A stretch of DNA of 64,000 nucleotides from contig JADJMZ010000003.1 of assembly GCA_016709315.1 (NCBI GenBank), forward strand, positions 434,001 to 498,000. The letters run 5' to 3'. Both the position numbers and the translations under genes were made by a program. The notes beneath the pieces are model-generated. The model did not search any database. It was not told the origin of the DNA and was given only the letters and a program-made list of their open reading frames with translations. This document shows, piece after piece, positions 26,772 to 36,522 of the stretch. Each line of letters starts with the position of its first letter. Within the stretch, counting starts at the first letter, position 1. This DNA is from Ignavibacteria bacterium. Lineage in GTDB: Bacteria; Bacteroidota; Ignavibacteria; Tepidaquicellales; Tepidaquicellaceae.

Positions 26772-28856
26772 ATGAAAAAAATTTCATATCTGTTTTATTC
26801 CCTGCTGGAGATCTGCATTTGTTTTTTGTTATTTAAAAATTCTTTCACGCAGGACCTTTCCCCGCTAATCAATTATCCGGAAACATTTAACTCTGTTGTT
26901 TTTCAGAATAGCAAAAATTTAACCGGCAGTAATCAGCAGTCTTCTGTTGTGACTGTCCTTTCACACGACGGATATCACTCAAGGCACAGCGCTCCTCAGT
27001 CGCTTTTCAGATATGCAAGATGTTATTTTTTAATCCTTGCTTCGGAAATGAATTCATCGGGATTTCCTTCGGGTGTAAATATTACTTCTCTCGGCTATAA
27101 TTATAAATACGGAACAGACCTTTCGACTAAAGGAAATTTTAAAGTTTATTTTCAGAATACAAATGACGTGACAAACAATAAATCAATGAACTGGAATCTG
27201 GCAATTACAGGAATGACACTTGTTCATTCTGATTCATTGAAAATTCCATTGTCAGACGGTCCGTTTGATATTCCTCTGAATCAGTCCAATGCTTTTGTTT
27301 ATTCCGGAGGCGGGATTTATGTGGCATTTGAATATTCAAATCCTGCCGGACCGCTTGCTCTCTATTCCAATGTTGCATGGTGTAACAGGGTTCAGCCAAA
27401 TCCCATTCTGAAATCATCACAGTCTGATGACAGCATTCGTGTCATGGCAACGGGTACTTCAAATCTTCGGCCTGAAATGAGATTCGGAACAAGTCTCATT
27501 GATATTGCAAGCGCCGGTCCTGTTTATTCAATGGGAATGAATTCTGTTCAGCCCTGTCCCGACACTGTGTCAGTTAAAGCAGTCATAAATCATCTTCGGA
27601 ATGTCAGAGATACAATAATTGTAACAACTCAGATCAAACGGGTTTCAGACGGATTTGTAAAACATTCTTTCGCTGATACTTTTATAAGTGATTCTGCCGA
27701 GAGTAAAATAATTATCAATAAATATTTATCAGATTCAGAATTAAGCCTTGATTCTGTTATTGTAACTGCCTCTGTATCAGGCGAAGATATTACAGGAAAT
27801 AATAGATCTGTATATTTAATAAAGACAACTGTAAATTCTCAAAGCTATTATATTCCTTCAATGCCGCCTGCAGGAGGAGTCGGATTAAGTGTTGGAACAG
27901 GCGACTATGTTGCGAGATTTCATACTCCGTGCAGTCTGTCAGTTTGCGCTGCTGATCTTTCATTTTATGCGGAGAGCGGTCAGGGTTCCACTCCTTATAA
28001 AGTTGTATTCTTTGCAGCGGACGGACCGGGGGGACTGCCAGGGACACTTTTGCATTCTTCTGCACTCCGCACTTCTCCTGTTTCGCAGTCAGGTGTGATC
28101 AAAAGATCTGTGTATTTTCTTCCTGCTCCACTGTTAATAAATCCAGGCTATTACTATGCAGGATATACTCAGACAGAAGAAAGAAATTTAAGAGTCAGTT
28201 ATCAGACGGAAACTCCGATCAGGAAAGGAGAATTTTTTTACACTACTCCTGCCGGAGCAGGTAACTGGACAGAGTTTGCATGGATTTCTCCTTACAGATT
28301 TGATATTTCTCTTCGCACATATCTCCAGCTTAATCTGAAAGCATACCTTCAGGGATTTTATAACGGAACAAAAATGATATCTGATACTGTGAAAGTATTT
28401 GTGAGAAGCCGGACTTCTCCTTATAATATTCTTGATTCTTCTTCTGCAGTTTTAGATACTAACGGAAACGGACTTTTCAGTTTCATAAATGCAAATTCAG
28501 ATTCGTGTTATTACTTTGATGTCAGGCACAGGAATCACCTGAGAACATTCAGCAGCAGTTCATGTCAGAAACTCAACGGGATTCCGGCTTCATACGATTT
28601 CACAAACTCTTCTTCAAAAGCTTTCGGTAACAATATGACAGAAGTATCAGCCGGTAAATTCGCATTTTACGGAGGCGATATAAATCAGGACGGGACTATA
28701 GATGCAACAGATGTCAGCTCAGTTGACAATGCGGCATTAAGTTCATTAAGCGGATATGTAAGAACTGATGTTACGGGAGATGGTTTTGTGGATGGATCTG
28801 ATTTAAGTTTAGCGGAGAATAATGCTTACGCAGGAATAAATGCGATAATTCCCTGA
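26772..28856 (+). CDS. Secreted protein with C-terminal dockerin-type module (first of the array)
   Basis: This 694-residue protein has a signal peptide (about residues 1-26, ending SFTQ) and a long beta-rich region of unknown family; the segment GGVGLSVGTGDYVARFHTPC and a following PGGLPGTLLHS motif resemble a jelly-roll-like carbohydrate-binding or adhesin fold. The C-terminal module starts near residue 517 (LNLKAYLQGFYNGTKMISDT) and ends with calcium-loop motifs DINQDGTIDATD and DVTGDGFVDGSD and the terminus NAIIP. It has no T9SS sorting domain. It is the first and most divergent member of the eight-gene family spread over 26.8-61 kb. The ligand is unknown. Confidence 0.82.
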   Translation: MKKISYLFYSLLEICICFLLFKNSFTQDLSPLINYPETFNSVVFQNSKNLTGSNQQSSVVTVLSHDGYHSRHSAPQSLFRYARCYFLILASEMNSSGFPSGVNITSLGYNYKYGTDLSTKGNFKVYFQNTNDVTNNKSMNWNLAITGMTLVHSDSLKIPLSDGPFDIPLNQSNAFVYSGGGIYVAFEYSNPAGPLALYSNVAWCNRVQPNPILKSSQSDDSIRVMATGTSNLRPEMRFGTSLIDIASAGPVYSMGMNSVQPCPDTVSVKAVINHLRNVRDTIIVTTQIKRVSDGFVKHSFADTFISDSAESKIIINKYLSDSELSLDSVIVTASVSGEDITGNNRSVYLIKTTVNSQSYYIPSMPPAGGVGLSVGTGDYVARFHTPCSLSVCAADLSFYAESGQGSTPYKVVFFAADGPGGLPGTLLHSSALRTSPVSQSGVIKRSVYFLPAPLLINPGYYYAGYTQTEERNLRVSYQTETPIRKGEFFYTTPAGAGNWTEFAWISPYRFDISLRTYLQLNLKAYLQGFYNGTKMISDTVKVFVRSRTSPYNILDSSSAVLDTNGNGLFSFINANSDSCYYFDVRHRNHLRTFSSSSCQKLNGIPASYDFTNSSSKAFGNNMTEVSAGKFAFYGGDINQDGTIDATDVSSVDNAALSSLSGYVRTDVTGDGFVDGSDLSLAENNAYAGINAIIP

Positions 28857-28864
28857 TTCAAATA

Positions 28865-28900
28865 GGCAGTGTGGCAGTGAGGCAGTGGGGCAGTGGGGCA
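28865..28900. repeat. GGCAGTG(N) short tandem repeat, period 8
   Basis: About four copies of GGCAGTGN follow the stop codon of the preceding gene. A reverse-complement-like relative (CACTGC-containing, period 16) occurs at 34666-34713. Confidence 0.7.
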
Positions 28901-28993
28901 ATTTACAATTAGAAATTATCAATTATCAATTAGCAATTATCAATTAGCAATTATCAATTAGCAATTATCAATTAGCAATTATCAATTAGCAAT
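28900..28993. repeat. AT-rich tandem repeat, 14-base unit ATTAGCAATTATCA
   Basis: Roughly six near-identical copies of a 14-base unit in the 377-base gap before the beta-solenoid gene. Similar AATTAGCAATTA words recur downstream of other members of the dockerin-module array. The unit is itself partly palindromic. There are no spacers, so this is not CRISPR. Confidence 0.85.
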
Positions 28994-29128
28994 GTTCCGG
29001 ATTTATCTTAATTATTATAAAATTATAACTTTCCCCATGTTCACTTATCATTTCAAATATCGTAACACCTTACGAACTGTTCTGATTATTGAGAATCATT
29101 TTGATCTTAAAATATAACAGGGGGATAT

Positions 29129-29136
29129 TATATTTG
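29129..29136 (+). promoter_or_regulatory. Candidate -7 box TATATTTG upstream of the solenoid gene
   Basis: This matches TAnnTTTG exactly, 98 bases before ATG 29234. The only upstream TTG (29101) is 25 bases away, longer than the usual spacer, so the assignment is weak. Confidence 0.3.
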
Positions 29137-29233
29137 ATACAAACTATAGATAAACTGATTTAAAGGAAGAATGAAATAATATTGTAGTTAAAATTTAGGC
29201 AAATAATTTATTCTCTATGAAAGGAAATTAAAA

Positions 29234-32200
29234 ATGAAAAAATTACAGTTACAATTTGTTTTCTGTTTATTAATATCATTACTAATAACCGGAAATGCAT
29301 TTTCAGCAAATGAATTTTTCAGAAGCATAACTTCGGGAAACTGGAATGCGATATCAACCTGGCAAATGTCAACAAACAGCGGATCAACATGGATTGCAGC
29401 TACTTTGACGCCAACAGATGCAAGCGGTGAAATTACTGTCAGATCACCTGATTCCGTAACTGTTACCGTAAATGTAAACGCTGACCAGCTTACGGTAAAC
29501 GGCGGAGGTCTATTATACATCATCACGGGAGTTACGTTTACTTTGAAAGACGGAGTATCTACAGATTTTACATTACTGGCAAGCGGTTCGGTCAAAGGTC
29601 AGGGAACATTTCAGACACAGGGTTTAGGAGTAAACATGAATATAAGAGGCGGTTCATTTTTCAATGTGAATATGAAGGTTAATTCAGGCGTGACTACATG
29701 TGCAGATCAGAGTGCACCTTATGTGGCAAAATTATATAACAATATAACTGTGGATCCCGGAGCAAGTCTTCATACCGGTGTTTCTTCATCTTTCGATCTT
29801 GATATTTATGGAAGTATTGTAAACAATGGCACGATCTCAGGTGCTAACTCAGAGCTTGTTTTAAGAGGTCCGGCTTTGACAAATAACAGTTCTATTACTT
29901 CAAATTTCAGACTGGATTCAGTTTCAAATATTACCGGTGCAGGAACTTTTACAGGTACAACTATCATAATTGACTCTAATGCTTACATTACATTATTAAG
30001 CAATATAACAATTTCCCCGTCATCATCTTTCACCATTAATACAAATGGAATTCTGGATCTTAATTCATTTACTTTTACTATAACATCAGGGTCATTCGTT
30101 GCTTCTGCGGGAAGTTCAGTTTTGAATTCAGGAATATTCAGAACACAGGGAACAGTTTCAATGAATATCAGAGGAGGTTCAATTTTCAGCGCGCCATTGC
30201 AAATAAATACCGGCACGACTACTTTGATTGATCAAAACTCTCCTTACATCGCAAGAATCTACGGCTCCTTAACAATAGATAATGGAGCAACGCTTTTCTG
30301 CGGAGCTTCTTTATCATTTAGTCTTGAAGCTTTTGGAGCTGTCGTAAATAACGGAACAATTTCGGGAACCAACTCTGATTTTGTTTTAAAGGGACCAAGT
30401 CTTGTAAATTCAAATTCAATTTCCTGTGATATGAGAATGGATTCCGTATCCGGTATATCAGGAGCAGGTTCCTTCACAGGCAGTGTAATGTCGATTGGTG
30501 CTTCAGGAAACATAAGCTGTCTGAGTAATATTACTTTCTCTCCCATAAATTCCTTTACATTGAATACTGGAGGAACATTAAATCCAAATACAAGAAATGT
30601 TACTTTCTCCAACGGCACAATCGCATTTTTCACCGGAAGCACGGTAACAGCTTCGGGGCTTGTTCAGACACAGGGAAATGTAACATTAAACTTAAGAAGC
30701 GGTTCAGCATTTAACGCTCCGCTAAAAGTACTTTCGGGAATTACAAATGCTACAGAATTTTCAACTCCATACAAAGGAAAATTATTCGGCGCACTTACTA
30801 TAGATGCAGGTGCTTCTGTAGCCGTAGGCACTTCAAATTCTTATTCACTGGAAGTTTATGGAATTGTAACAAACAATGGTACAGTATCAGGATTCGGAGA
30901 ATTTATTTTAAGCGGTACAGCTTTAGTAAACAACAACTCAATTTCCACATACTATTTAAGATTTAATTCTTCAATAAATTTATCAGGTGGAGGGTCATTC
31001 ACGAGTACAGATATAGTAATAGACATTAATGATACAGTAAAAATTCTTTCAAATATTACCATAAATCCGGTAACAATATTCAGCATAAGATCAGGCGGTG
31101 TTTTAAATCCTAATACATTTGTCTTTACTATAATAAGGGGTGAGTTTGAAGTCTTAGCCGGAGGTACTGTTTTTAATTCGGGAGCATTCAGAACAGAGGG
31201 AACAGTTTCTTTGGATCTTAGAAGCGGCTCTGCATTTAACTCTCCTTTAAATATCATTTCAGGAATTACTACAGTCGCAGATATTTCTTCGCCATACAAA
31301 GCAAGACTTTACGGACCTGTCACAATTGATAACGGTGCGTCTCTCAAGATAGGATATTCATTATCTTATTCGCTGGAAGTATACGGCAATGTCACAAATA
31401 ACGGTTCTATTACAAGTAGTACAGGTGCGGAATTAATTTTTACAAGCGGTGCTCATACATTCCAGGGAACAGGTTTCTGTGTTCCAAATATGGTGGTTTT
31501 AACCGGCGGAATTTTGAATGTCACCAGCAGTCACAATCTGAGCAGTGTGAATATTAATACAGGAAGTACGATGAATATTTCAAATCAGACAATTGGATTC
31601 AGTTTAACTAATCCAATAACACAGAACGGGACTTTCACTACGACTAACAGCAAGATTGAATACAACGGAAGTTCGCTTCAGAATATTTCTACTACAAACA
31701 TTATTTACAGCGGTCTGAGAATTAATAATCCTGCCGGAACATCGTTCCTTGGAAATGTTACAGTAAACGATACATTCTCTGTAATACAGGGTGATGTAAA
31801 TTTAAACGGAAAAACAATCACTCTTGCATCAACGGGATATCTTACAGAAACTCCGGGTAATGTATTATACGGGACAGCAGGATTTATTACTTATACCAGG
31901 AACATTGGAATTCCGACAGCATTGAATGCCGGCGGATTAGGAGCAATACTTACAGCAACTTCAAATCTTGGAGTTACAGAAATTAATAGAGGTCATACAG
32001 TTCAGTCAGGTTTAAACGGCGGAACAAGTATTAAAAGATATTACGATATTACACCGGCTAACAATTCCGGTTTGAATGCAAATTTAGTGTTTAAATATGA
32101 TGATACTGAGCTTAACGGAAAACCCGATACGCTTTTGAAATTATTTAAATCAACAAATTCAGGGAGTACCTGGCAGTATATGATTGGAAGTGTAAACATA

Positions 32201-32815
32201 AATACAAATGAAATTACACTGAACGGAATAACTTCATTTTCAAGATGGTCTTCTGATTCATCCAATGCATCTGCTTCAATAAAAATGGTAATGGGAGGAT
32301 TTTATAATCCCATTACAAACAGACTGAATATGGATGACACAGTCAGAGTTTATCTGAGAAACAATCTGTTTCCTTATGCTGTAGTGGATTCTGCAAAGGC
32401 AGTAGTAAATTCTTTTTCTTTCGGAGCAGAGTTTCAGTTTGCTAATGCAACTTCCGGTACTTATTATTTACAAATCAAACACAGAAACACAATTGAAACA
32501 TGGAGCAATGCAGGAATAATTTATAATGTCGGTACAGCTTTAAATTATGATTTTACAATTGCCCAGAGTCAGGCATTTGGAAGTAATCAGAGTCAGGTTG
32601 ATGCTTCTCCGCTGCGTTTCGGAATGTACGGCGGAGATGTAAATCAGGACGGAGTTGTAGATGCAGGAGATCTAAGTGCGGTAGATAATGATGCAGCAGA
32701 ATCTCTGTCCGGTTATGTTTCTACTGATGTTAACGGAGATGATTTTGTAGATGCGGGTGATGTCAGTATTGTGGATAATAATGCTGCATTGAGTGTGAGT
32801 GTAATAGCTCCTTGA
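29234..32815 (+). CDS. Very large secreted beta-solenoid protein with four ~175-aa repeats and dockerin-type module
   Basis: This 1193-residue protein has a signal peptide (cleavage after FSA, near residue 25) followed by SGNWNAISTWQ, a common opening of exported proteins in this phylum. Four tandem repeats of about 175 residues follow. Each contains a (F/V)(R/Q)T(Q/E)G.V....R.GS.F core at about nucleotides 29610, 30140, 30665 and 31190, then SPY.(A/G)(R/K)(L/I)(Y/F)G..TID.GA and NNGTISG motifs. The Ser/Thr/Asn/Gly-rich short strands suggest a stacked beta-solenoid. The C-terminal module begins near residue 1014 and holds DVNQDGVVDAGD and DVNGDDFVDAGD loops, ending VIAP. A strong hairpin terminator follows. 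Likely an adhesin or surface-layer component. Confidence 0.85.
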   Translation: MKKLQLQFVFCLLISLLITGNAFSANEFFRSITSGNWNAISTWQMSTNSGSTWIAATLTPTDASGEITVRSPDSVTVTVNVNADQLTVNGGGLLYIITGVTFTLKDGVSTDFTLLASGSVKGQGTFQTQGLGVNMNIRGGSFFNVNMKVNSGVTTCADQSAPYVAKLYNNITVDPGASLHTGVSSSFDLDIYGSIVNNGTISGANSELVLRGPALTNNSSITSNFRLDSVSNITGAGTFTGTTIIIDSNAYITLLSNITISPSSSFTINTNGILDLNSFTFTITSGSFVASAGSSVLNSGIFRTQGTVSMNIRGGSIFSAPLQINTGTTTLIDQNSPYIARIYGSLTIDNGATLFCGASLSFSLEAFGAVVNNGTISGTNSDFVLKGPSLVNSNSISCDMRMDSVSGISGAGSFTGSVMSIGASGNISCLSNITFSPINSFTLNTGGTLNPNTRNVTFSNGTIAFFTGSTVTASGLVQTQGNVTLNLRSGSAFNAPLKVLSGITNATEFSTPYKGKLFGALTIDAGASVAVGTSNSYSLEVYGIVTNNGTVSGFGEFILSGTALVNNNSISTYYLRFNSSINLSGGGSFTSTDIVIDINDTVKILSNITINPVTIFSIRSGGVLNPNTFVFTIIRGEFEVLAGGTVFNSGAFRTEGTVSLDLRSGSAFNSPLNIISGITTVADISSPYKARLYGPVTIDNGASLKIGYSLSYSLEVYGNVTNNGSITSSTGAELIFTSGAHTFQGTGFCVPNMVVLTGGILNVTSSHNLSSVNINTGSTMNISNQTIGFSLTNPITQNGTFTTTNSKIEYNGSSLQNISTTNIIYSGLRINNPAGTSFLGNVTVNDTFSVIQGDVNLNGKTITLASTGYLTETPGNVLYGTAGFITYTRNIGIPTALNAGGLGAILTATSNLGVTEINRGHTVQSGLNGGTSIKRYYDITPANNSGLNANLVFKYDDTELNGKPDTLLKLFKSTNSGSTWQYMIGSVNINTNEITLNGITSFSRWSSDSSNASASIKMVMGGFYNPITNRLNMDDTVRVYLRNNLFPYAVVDSAKAVVNSFSFGAEFQFANATSGTYYLQIKHRNTIETWSNAGIIYNVGTALNYDFTIAQSQAFGSNQSQVDASPLRFGMYGGDVNQDGVVDAGDLSAVDNDAAESLSGYVSTDVNGDDFVDAGDVSIVDNNAALSVSVIAP

Positions 32816-32817
32816 AT

Positions 32818-32911
32818 CAATTAGCAATTAACAATTAGCAATTAACAATTTGTAATTAGTAATTAGTAATTTGTAATTCGTGATTTGTAATTCGTGATTT
32901 GTAATTTGTAA
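32818..32911. repeat. AT-rich short tandem repeats (AATTAGCAATTAAC, GATTTGTAATTC)
   Basis: Two adjoining repeat types, one with AATTAGCAATTAAC units and one with GTAATTCGTGATTT units, directly follow the stop codon and run up to the terminator hairpin. Confidence 0.75.
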
Positions 32912-32913
32912 CT

Positions 32914-32950
32914 AAAAAAGCCGGGGGAGAGATCTTCCGGCTTTTTATTT
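32914..32950 (+). terminator. Rho-independent terminator after the beta-solenoid gene
   Basis: AAAAAAGCCGG and CCGGCTTTTT arms, with an interrupted inner stem, are followed by a T-rich tail. This is the clearest intrinsic terminator in the window. Confidence 0.85.
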
Positions 32951-33005
32951 TACAATGCCGATATGGAATTTTTAAATTAAAGATTACAGATATATGGCAA
33001 TTCAA

Positions 33006-33294
33006 GACCACCCCCAAACCCCAATGCCATTAAGTTAAGGTTAACAAACAATTTATAATGTAACACCCGCACCAGGAGATTTATAAAAACTATAATTTTA
33101 AATATGCCTCAAATACTCCCGCTTTGCGAGGCCTGCTCCGCAAGGCGAGCGAGCAAAGACTCGAAGTTCTATAATTCTTATAATTTTTCCTTAGAGTCTT
33201 TGCGTCTTAAAGGTGAAAATATTCTTTTAGTCAACTTAGGGTAGAAGATTGGAAAATTCTCTTAACTTAATGTCATTGGGATTTGGGAGGAGTC
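33006..33294. mobile_element. Possible MITE-like element with imperfect terminal inverted repeats
   Basis: The left end at 33006 (GACCACCCCCAAACCCCAAT, then GCCATTAAGTTAAGG) is mirrored at the right end, 33260-33294 (CTTAACTTAATGTCATTGGG then ATTTGGGAGGAGTC), with several mismatches over about 35 bases. The interior is about 220 bases, has no gene, and contains a second inverted element (CTCCCGCTTTGCGAGG, GCTCCGCAAGGCGAGC, AAGACTCGAAG). It resembles a non-autonomous palindromic element. The rest of the 687-base gap holds the tandem repeats and the terminator. No target-site duplication could be defined. Confidence 0.45.
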
Positions 33295-33502
33295 AAATTA
33301 ACCGAGATTAATAAAAAATATATTTTTGACGTGTACAAATAGTTATGAGTCAACAGAAAGATAGGCAGTACAAATTGCTCTCTGATTAGTTATATTGTAT
33401 GCATACATTTTTGTCCTAAGTTGACTTTTAAACAACAGCGTCTATAAAGTAGTTTTTAGATATACCCTTAGAAATTGTTTTTATTTAAAATTAAAGAATA
33501 AT

Positions 33503-33886
33503 ATGAAAAAAACAACAACAGTTTTACTCATCTCTTTTACTCTGCTGATTTGTAATTTTACTTTTAGCATTAACAGCTGCCTTGCATAATGGCAGCCCGA
33601 AGTCAGATTGACTAATAATAGCAGTGAATCACTCATATCTTCCAATAATGCCTGGTGTGTTGCATCAAGCGGATCGGTTGTGCATGTTGTATGGTATGAC
33701 TATCGTGACGGGAACTCTGAGATATACTACAAACGCTTAATAGACGGAGGCGTAAGCTGGAGCGCAGATATGCAGCTGACTGAAGACTATGAGAACGGAA
33801 AAATAACAATGGAAGAATACATGAAAAAATCACAGGAATATTTAGCTTTAATGCAGGGTAAAGCTGTAGATATGAGAAATCAGTAA
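33503..33886 (+). pseudogene. Broken N-terminal part of a secreted sialidase/BNR-like protein
   Basis: From ATG 33503 the frame encodes a signal peptide (MKKTTTVLLISFTLLICNFT onward), then meets TAA at 33587-33589. It continues in the same frame with WQPEVRLTNN, HVVWYDYRDGNSEIYYKR and GGVSWSADMQLT, the usual start of a BNR/sialidase-like exported protein. After about 60 residues the homology ends and unrelated sequence (ITMEEYMKKSQEYLALMQG) runs to a stop at 33886, apparently a fused remnant of another gene. A further 35-codon frame starts at 33886 (overlapping TAATG) and meets TAA at 33991, after which the same frame reads on briefly. The matching T9SS C-terminal domain may be the orphan at 34713-34886. 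Confidence 0.75.
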
Positions 33887-34092
33887 TGGTAGAGGCAGGT
33901 TTTATGGTAACTGCAGCAGATAAAATAAGCGAACCTGAATCTATACCCGCTGATGATGATAAGTGGTTTGAAGACAGTAAATTTTATAAATAAGAAGATC
34001 CCATTGCAAAATGGAAAGATAGAATTAGTGATGATTAAGAAATAAAGTACGTATGAATTCTTTTAATCTTCAATTAAAAATTTTTATTTTAA

Positions 34093-34656
34093 ATGGCAAA
34101 ACCGGTTTATAAGCATCCCCCTTTTGTAATAGCGACATCAGACAAACGTATTAAAAGTGAGAATAAAAGATTATGGCTATCAATTACAACAGATAAGAAT
34201 CTTAAAGATACTGTTTTAGTAATTTTAAAAAATCCCAGCAGAGCGACTAAAGATATTTCCGACAAGACAGTTTATAATGTGACAAGTTTCATTTATAAGA
34301 ACAGTAAGAAGTTCAAACAGTTAAAGAATACTGGGGAAATTGTCATTCTGAATTTAATTCCTTTTTATGAAACATATTCGGCGCTGCTGGCAAAGTCGGA
34401 TATAAATATTATAGACACAGAAAATTTAAGAACAATTAAGAACTTTTCTTCAAAACATAAGAATGTGATCATTGCCTGGGGCGACCATCCAAAAGGACTT
34501 TACAAGGAGTATGAAGATATAAAGAAATCTGTACTTGAAGTTTTAAAGCTCAACCGCAACAATGTTTATTACATTGATAAGCTTTCAGTAAACGGTAATC
34601 CCAAGCACGGAATGGTCTGGGGTTATGATAATGAACTTATTAATTTCAAAATGTAA
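34093..34656 (+). CDS. DUF1643-family protein
   Basis: This 187-residue cytoplasmic protein matches the DUF1643 pattern: an early VLVILKNPSRATKDISDKTV segment (the family's LNPSxAD..DxT motif), then NLIPFYETYS, a VIIAWGDHPKG motif equivalent to the conserved xAWGxxG, and a KHGMVWG ending equivalent to xxPxHPLY. The function of the family is unknown; it is often found in variable or mobile regions. Here it lies between the two remnants of a broken T9SS gene, so it may have arrived with the rearrangement that broke it. There is no signal peptide. Confidence 0.78.
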   Translation: MAKPVYKHPPFVIATSDKRIKSENKRLWLSITTDKNLKDTVLVILKNPSRATKDISDKTVYNVTSFIYKNSKKFKQLKNTGEIVILNLIPFYETYSALLAKSDINIIDTENLRTIKNFSSKHKNVIIAWGDHPKGLYKEYEDIKKSVLEVLKLNRNNVYYIDKLSVNGNPKHGMVWGYDNELINFKM

Positions 34657-34665
34657 GCTTATTTC

Positions 34666-34713
34666 TCACTGCTTAACTGCCTCACTGCTTAACTGCCTCA
34701 CTGCTTAACTGCT
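34666..34713. repeat. Tandem repeat, 16-base unit CACTGCTTAACTGCCT
   Basis: Three copies, the last imperfect, lie between the DUF1643 stop and the orphan sorting domain, exactly at the probable rearrangement boundary. Confidence 0.75.
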
Positions 34714-34886
34714 TGAGATTAACTGTGTTTGATATAACTGGTCGCGAAGTACAAACTCCCGTAAACGGATCATTGAATTCATGGACTTATGCAACAAAAT
34801 TGGATGCTGCACAATTTGCAAGCGGAATATATTTTTATAAATTATCTGCGACTTCATTTACTGAAACAAAAAAGATGATTCTTTAA
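34713..34886 (+). pseudogene. Orphan T9SS C-terminal sorting domain fragment
   Basis: Reading from TTG 34713 gives 57 residues that are plainly the last part of a T9SS type A sorting domain: LRLTVFDITGREVQTPVNG at the start, ASGIYFYKLSATSFTETKKM and IL at the end. There is no upstream passenger and no signal peptide, and the front half of the domain (NYPNPFNPST) is missing. It probably belonged to the sialidase-like gene whose first part survives at 33503. The rest of the gap up to 35052 shows no gene. Confidence 0.8.
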
Positions 34887-35052
34887 AAATAAAGAACTTC
34901 ATATCGTCTTTGCAGAATATTTTTTGTGATGCCGGAACTTTCGTCCTTTCACATCCAAACAATTAACAACTGACAATTGAAAATAGGAGTAAAATAAATT
35001 TGTAATTCATAATTCGAAATTCTGTTTGAAATTAACCATTCTATATCAATGT

Positions 35053-36522
35053 TCATCTGACCTTATGCAGTTTCTTTAACTCATTGATTTTAATTCTAAA
35101 ATATGATGTCCCTCCGGATTTTCCCTCCGAAACTTCTTTTTCAAATTTAATAAATTCATATTCATCAAATTTCAGTTTTATTTTTAAAAGTCTGTAAACA
35201 TTAGAAACAAAAAGGTCATACCATATCTTATATTGATCACTTACATTTTTATTTTTTTTCAGAAAGTGTTTATGCGAATCCATAAGATATGTAAAACTTT
35301 CATAGTCATTAAGTTCGTAATAAAGCATTCCCTGAAGATCCCTCAGATCATACTTAAAAATAAAATGGTCAGCTTTGATCTTCATTGCGCTCTCCAGAGA
35401 TTTTTCCCAGTTTCCTTTTGAATAATTATAAAATGCTTCCGTGAAAAAATTCATATTTTCTTTAAACTCAGGAAGCAGCAGATCAAAGAAGTTATCTTTT
35501 ACAAATTTTATTAACTTATGATCCGACAGTCTTCCTGCCATTTTTATAATATTGGAATATGAATAGATACTAATTCCTCCGTCCGGTTCAGTAAAAACAT
35601 TTTCTTCGATCTGCTTTTTGTAATGCTCAAGAAATTCCAGCAGTTTATTTTCGCCTTTTTTTGAAGTCCGGATATTTAAAGCATTGCCGAGGGTGACATG
35701 TAAATTATACTTTTCTTTCAGAGAGAACAAATCTGAATTTTCATGCAGATGCTTTTTAAAATTAAAATAATTGTCCGAATTTTCAGGATAAACAAAAGCG
35801 AGATACTGATAGTAATACACAAGAAGAATTTTATGATCTCTTACATTTTTTATCTCAGATGCCGTGATAAAATTATTTTTATCTGCCAGTCCAAAAAAAT
35901 GTTCAACGATGCTTTTATTTCCTGATTTATTAAGTGCAATAGAATGACTTACAATAATTGTGTAACACCCCGATAATTTTACGATGGCGTCATACATATA
36001 GTATTCAGTGACAGTAGTTATATCTTCACTAAGAGTTGTCTCTAAATTAGTAAAAATATTGCAATGATTTATTTTTTTTTCTTTTAATTTCCGAATATCG
36101 GAATAATAATTTTGATGAAATTTACTTTTTTCAAATTTCCTAAGCATAGAATTGTATTCAAGAAAGAATTTATTATGAATTTTTCTATTAGAGAGAGCAT
36201 CCAGATAAAGAAAATTTTTCTCCGTTATATTATCTTCGTACAGCATCACTTCTATGAATTTCTCTGAAAGCTTCGTAAGATCAAAGATAAGATTTTTCAG
36301 AACACCCCAGTTATATTTCTTTCCCGGATAAAGTTGTTTCCATATATTCTCTTTCCCGACTTCATCTCCGTTATAATCAGGCGCATGCTTTTTAAGCGTC
36401 TCGAAGAATTTTACCGCATTGGGTTTTTTATTGTAGAATGGTGATCTGAGAAATTCATCGAACAGTACGATCTCATTCTTTGTGAATGATCTTAATATCT
36501 GTATAAGTAATAAGCTTTTCAT
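35053..36522 (-). CDS. Unrecognised 489-aa helical (TPR-like) protein, paralogue of the next gene
   Basis: No named domain was recognised. The protein is predicted almost entirely helical and cytoplasmic, with no signal peptide. The N-terminal 90 residues carry ILRSFTKNEIVLFDEFLRSP, FYNKKPNAVKFFETLKKHAP and a WGVLKNLIFDLTKLSEKFI helix. The paralogue at 36638-38089 has the same arrangement (VLKSFSKDEIKEFEKFLNSP; SDLIRYSEEYM), and the protein at 1801-3303 is a more distant relative. The remaining 400 residues look like helical hairpin repeats. The family is common, and uncharacterised, in Bacteroidota-like genomes. The two paralogues are tandem on the same strand, 115 bases apart. Confidence 0.78.
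   Translation of the reverse strand: MKSLLLIQILRSFTKNEIVLFDEFLRSPFYNKKPNAVKFFETLKKHAPDYNGDEVGKENIWKQLYPGKKYNWGVLKNLIFDLTKLSEKFIEVMLYEDNITEKNFLYLDALSNRKIHNKFFLEYNSMLRKFEKSKFHQNYYSDIRKLKEKKINHCNIFTNLETTLSEDITTVTEYYMYDAIVKLSGCYTIIVSHSIALNKSGNKSIVEHFFGLADKNNFITASEIKNVRDHKILLVYYYQYLAFVYPENSDNYFNFKKHLHENSDLFSLKEKYNLHVTLGNALNIRTSKKGENKLLEFLEHYKKQIEENVFTEPDGGISIYSYSNIIKMAGRLSDHKLIKFVKDNFFDLLLPEFKENMNFFTEAFYNYSKGNWEKSLESAMKIKADHFIFKYDLRDLQGMLYYELNDYESFTYLMDSHKHFLKKNKNVSDQYKIWYDLFVSNVYRLLKIKLKFDEYEFIKFEKEVSEGKSGGTSYFRIKINELKKLHKVR

Noticed and set aside
28900..28993. Regular AT-rich repeats as a CRISPR array
   Set aside because: The units are 14 bases long and directly adjacent with no spacers, and there are no cas genes in the window.
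29215..31299. Minus-strand frames with hydrophobic, Val/Pro-rich products opposite the solenoid gene
   Set aside because: They arise from the Ser/Thr/Asn-rich plus-strand codons and do not resemble membrane proteins; plus-strand coding is well supported.
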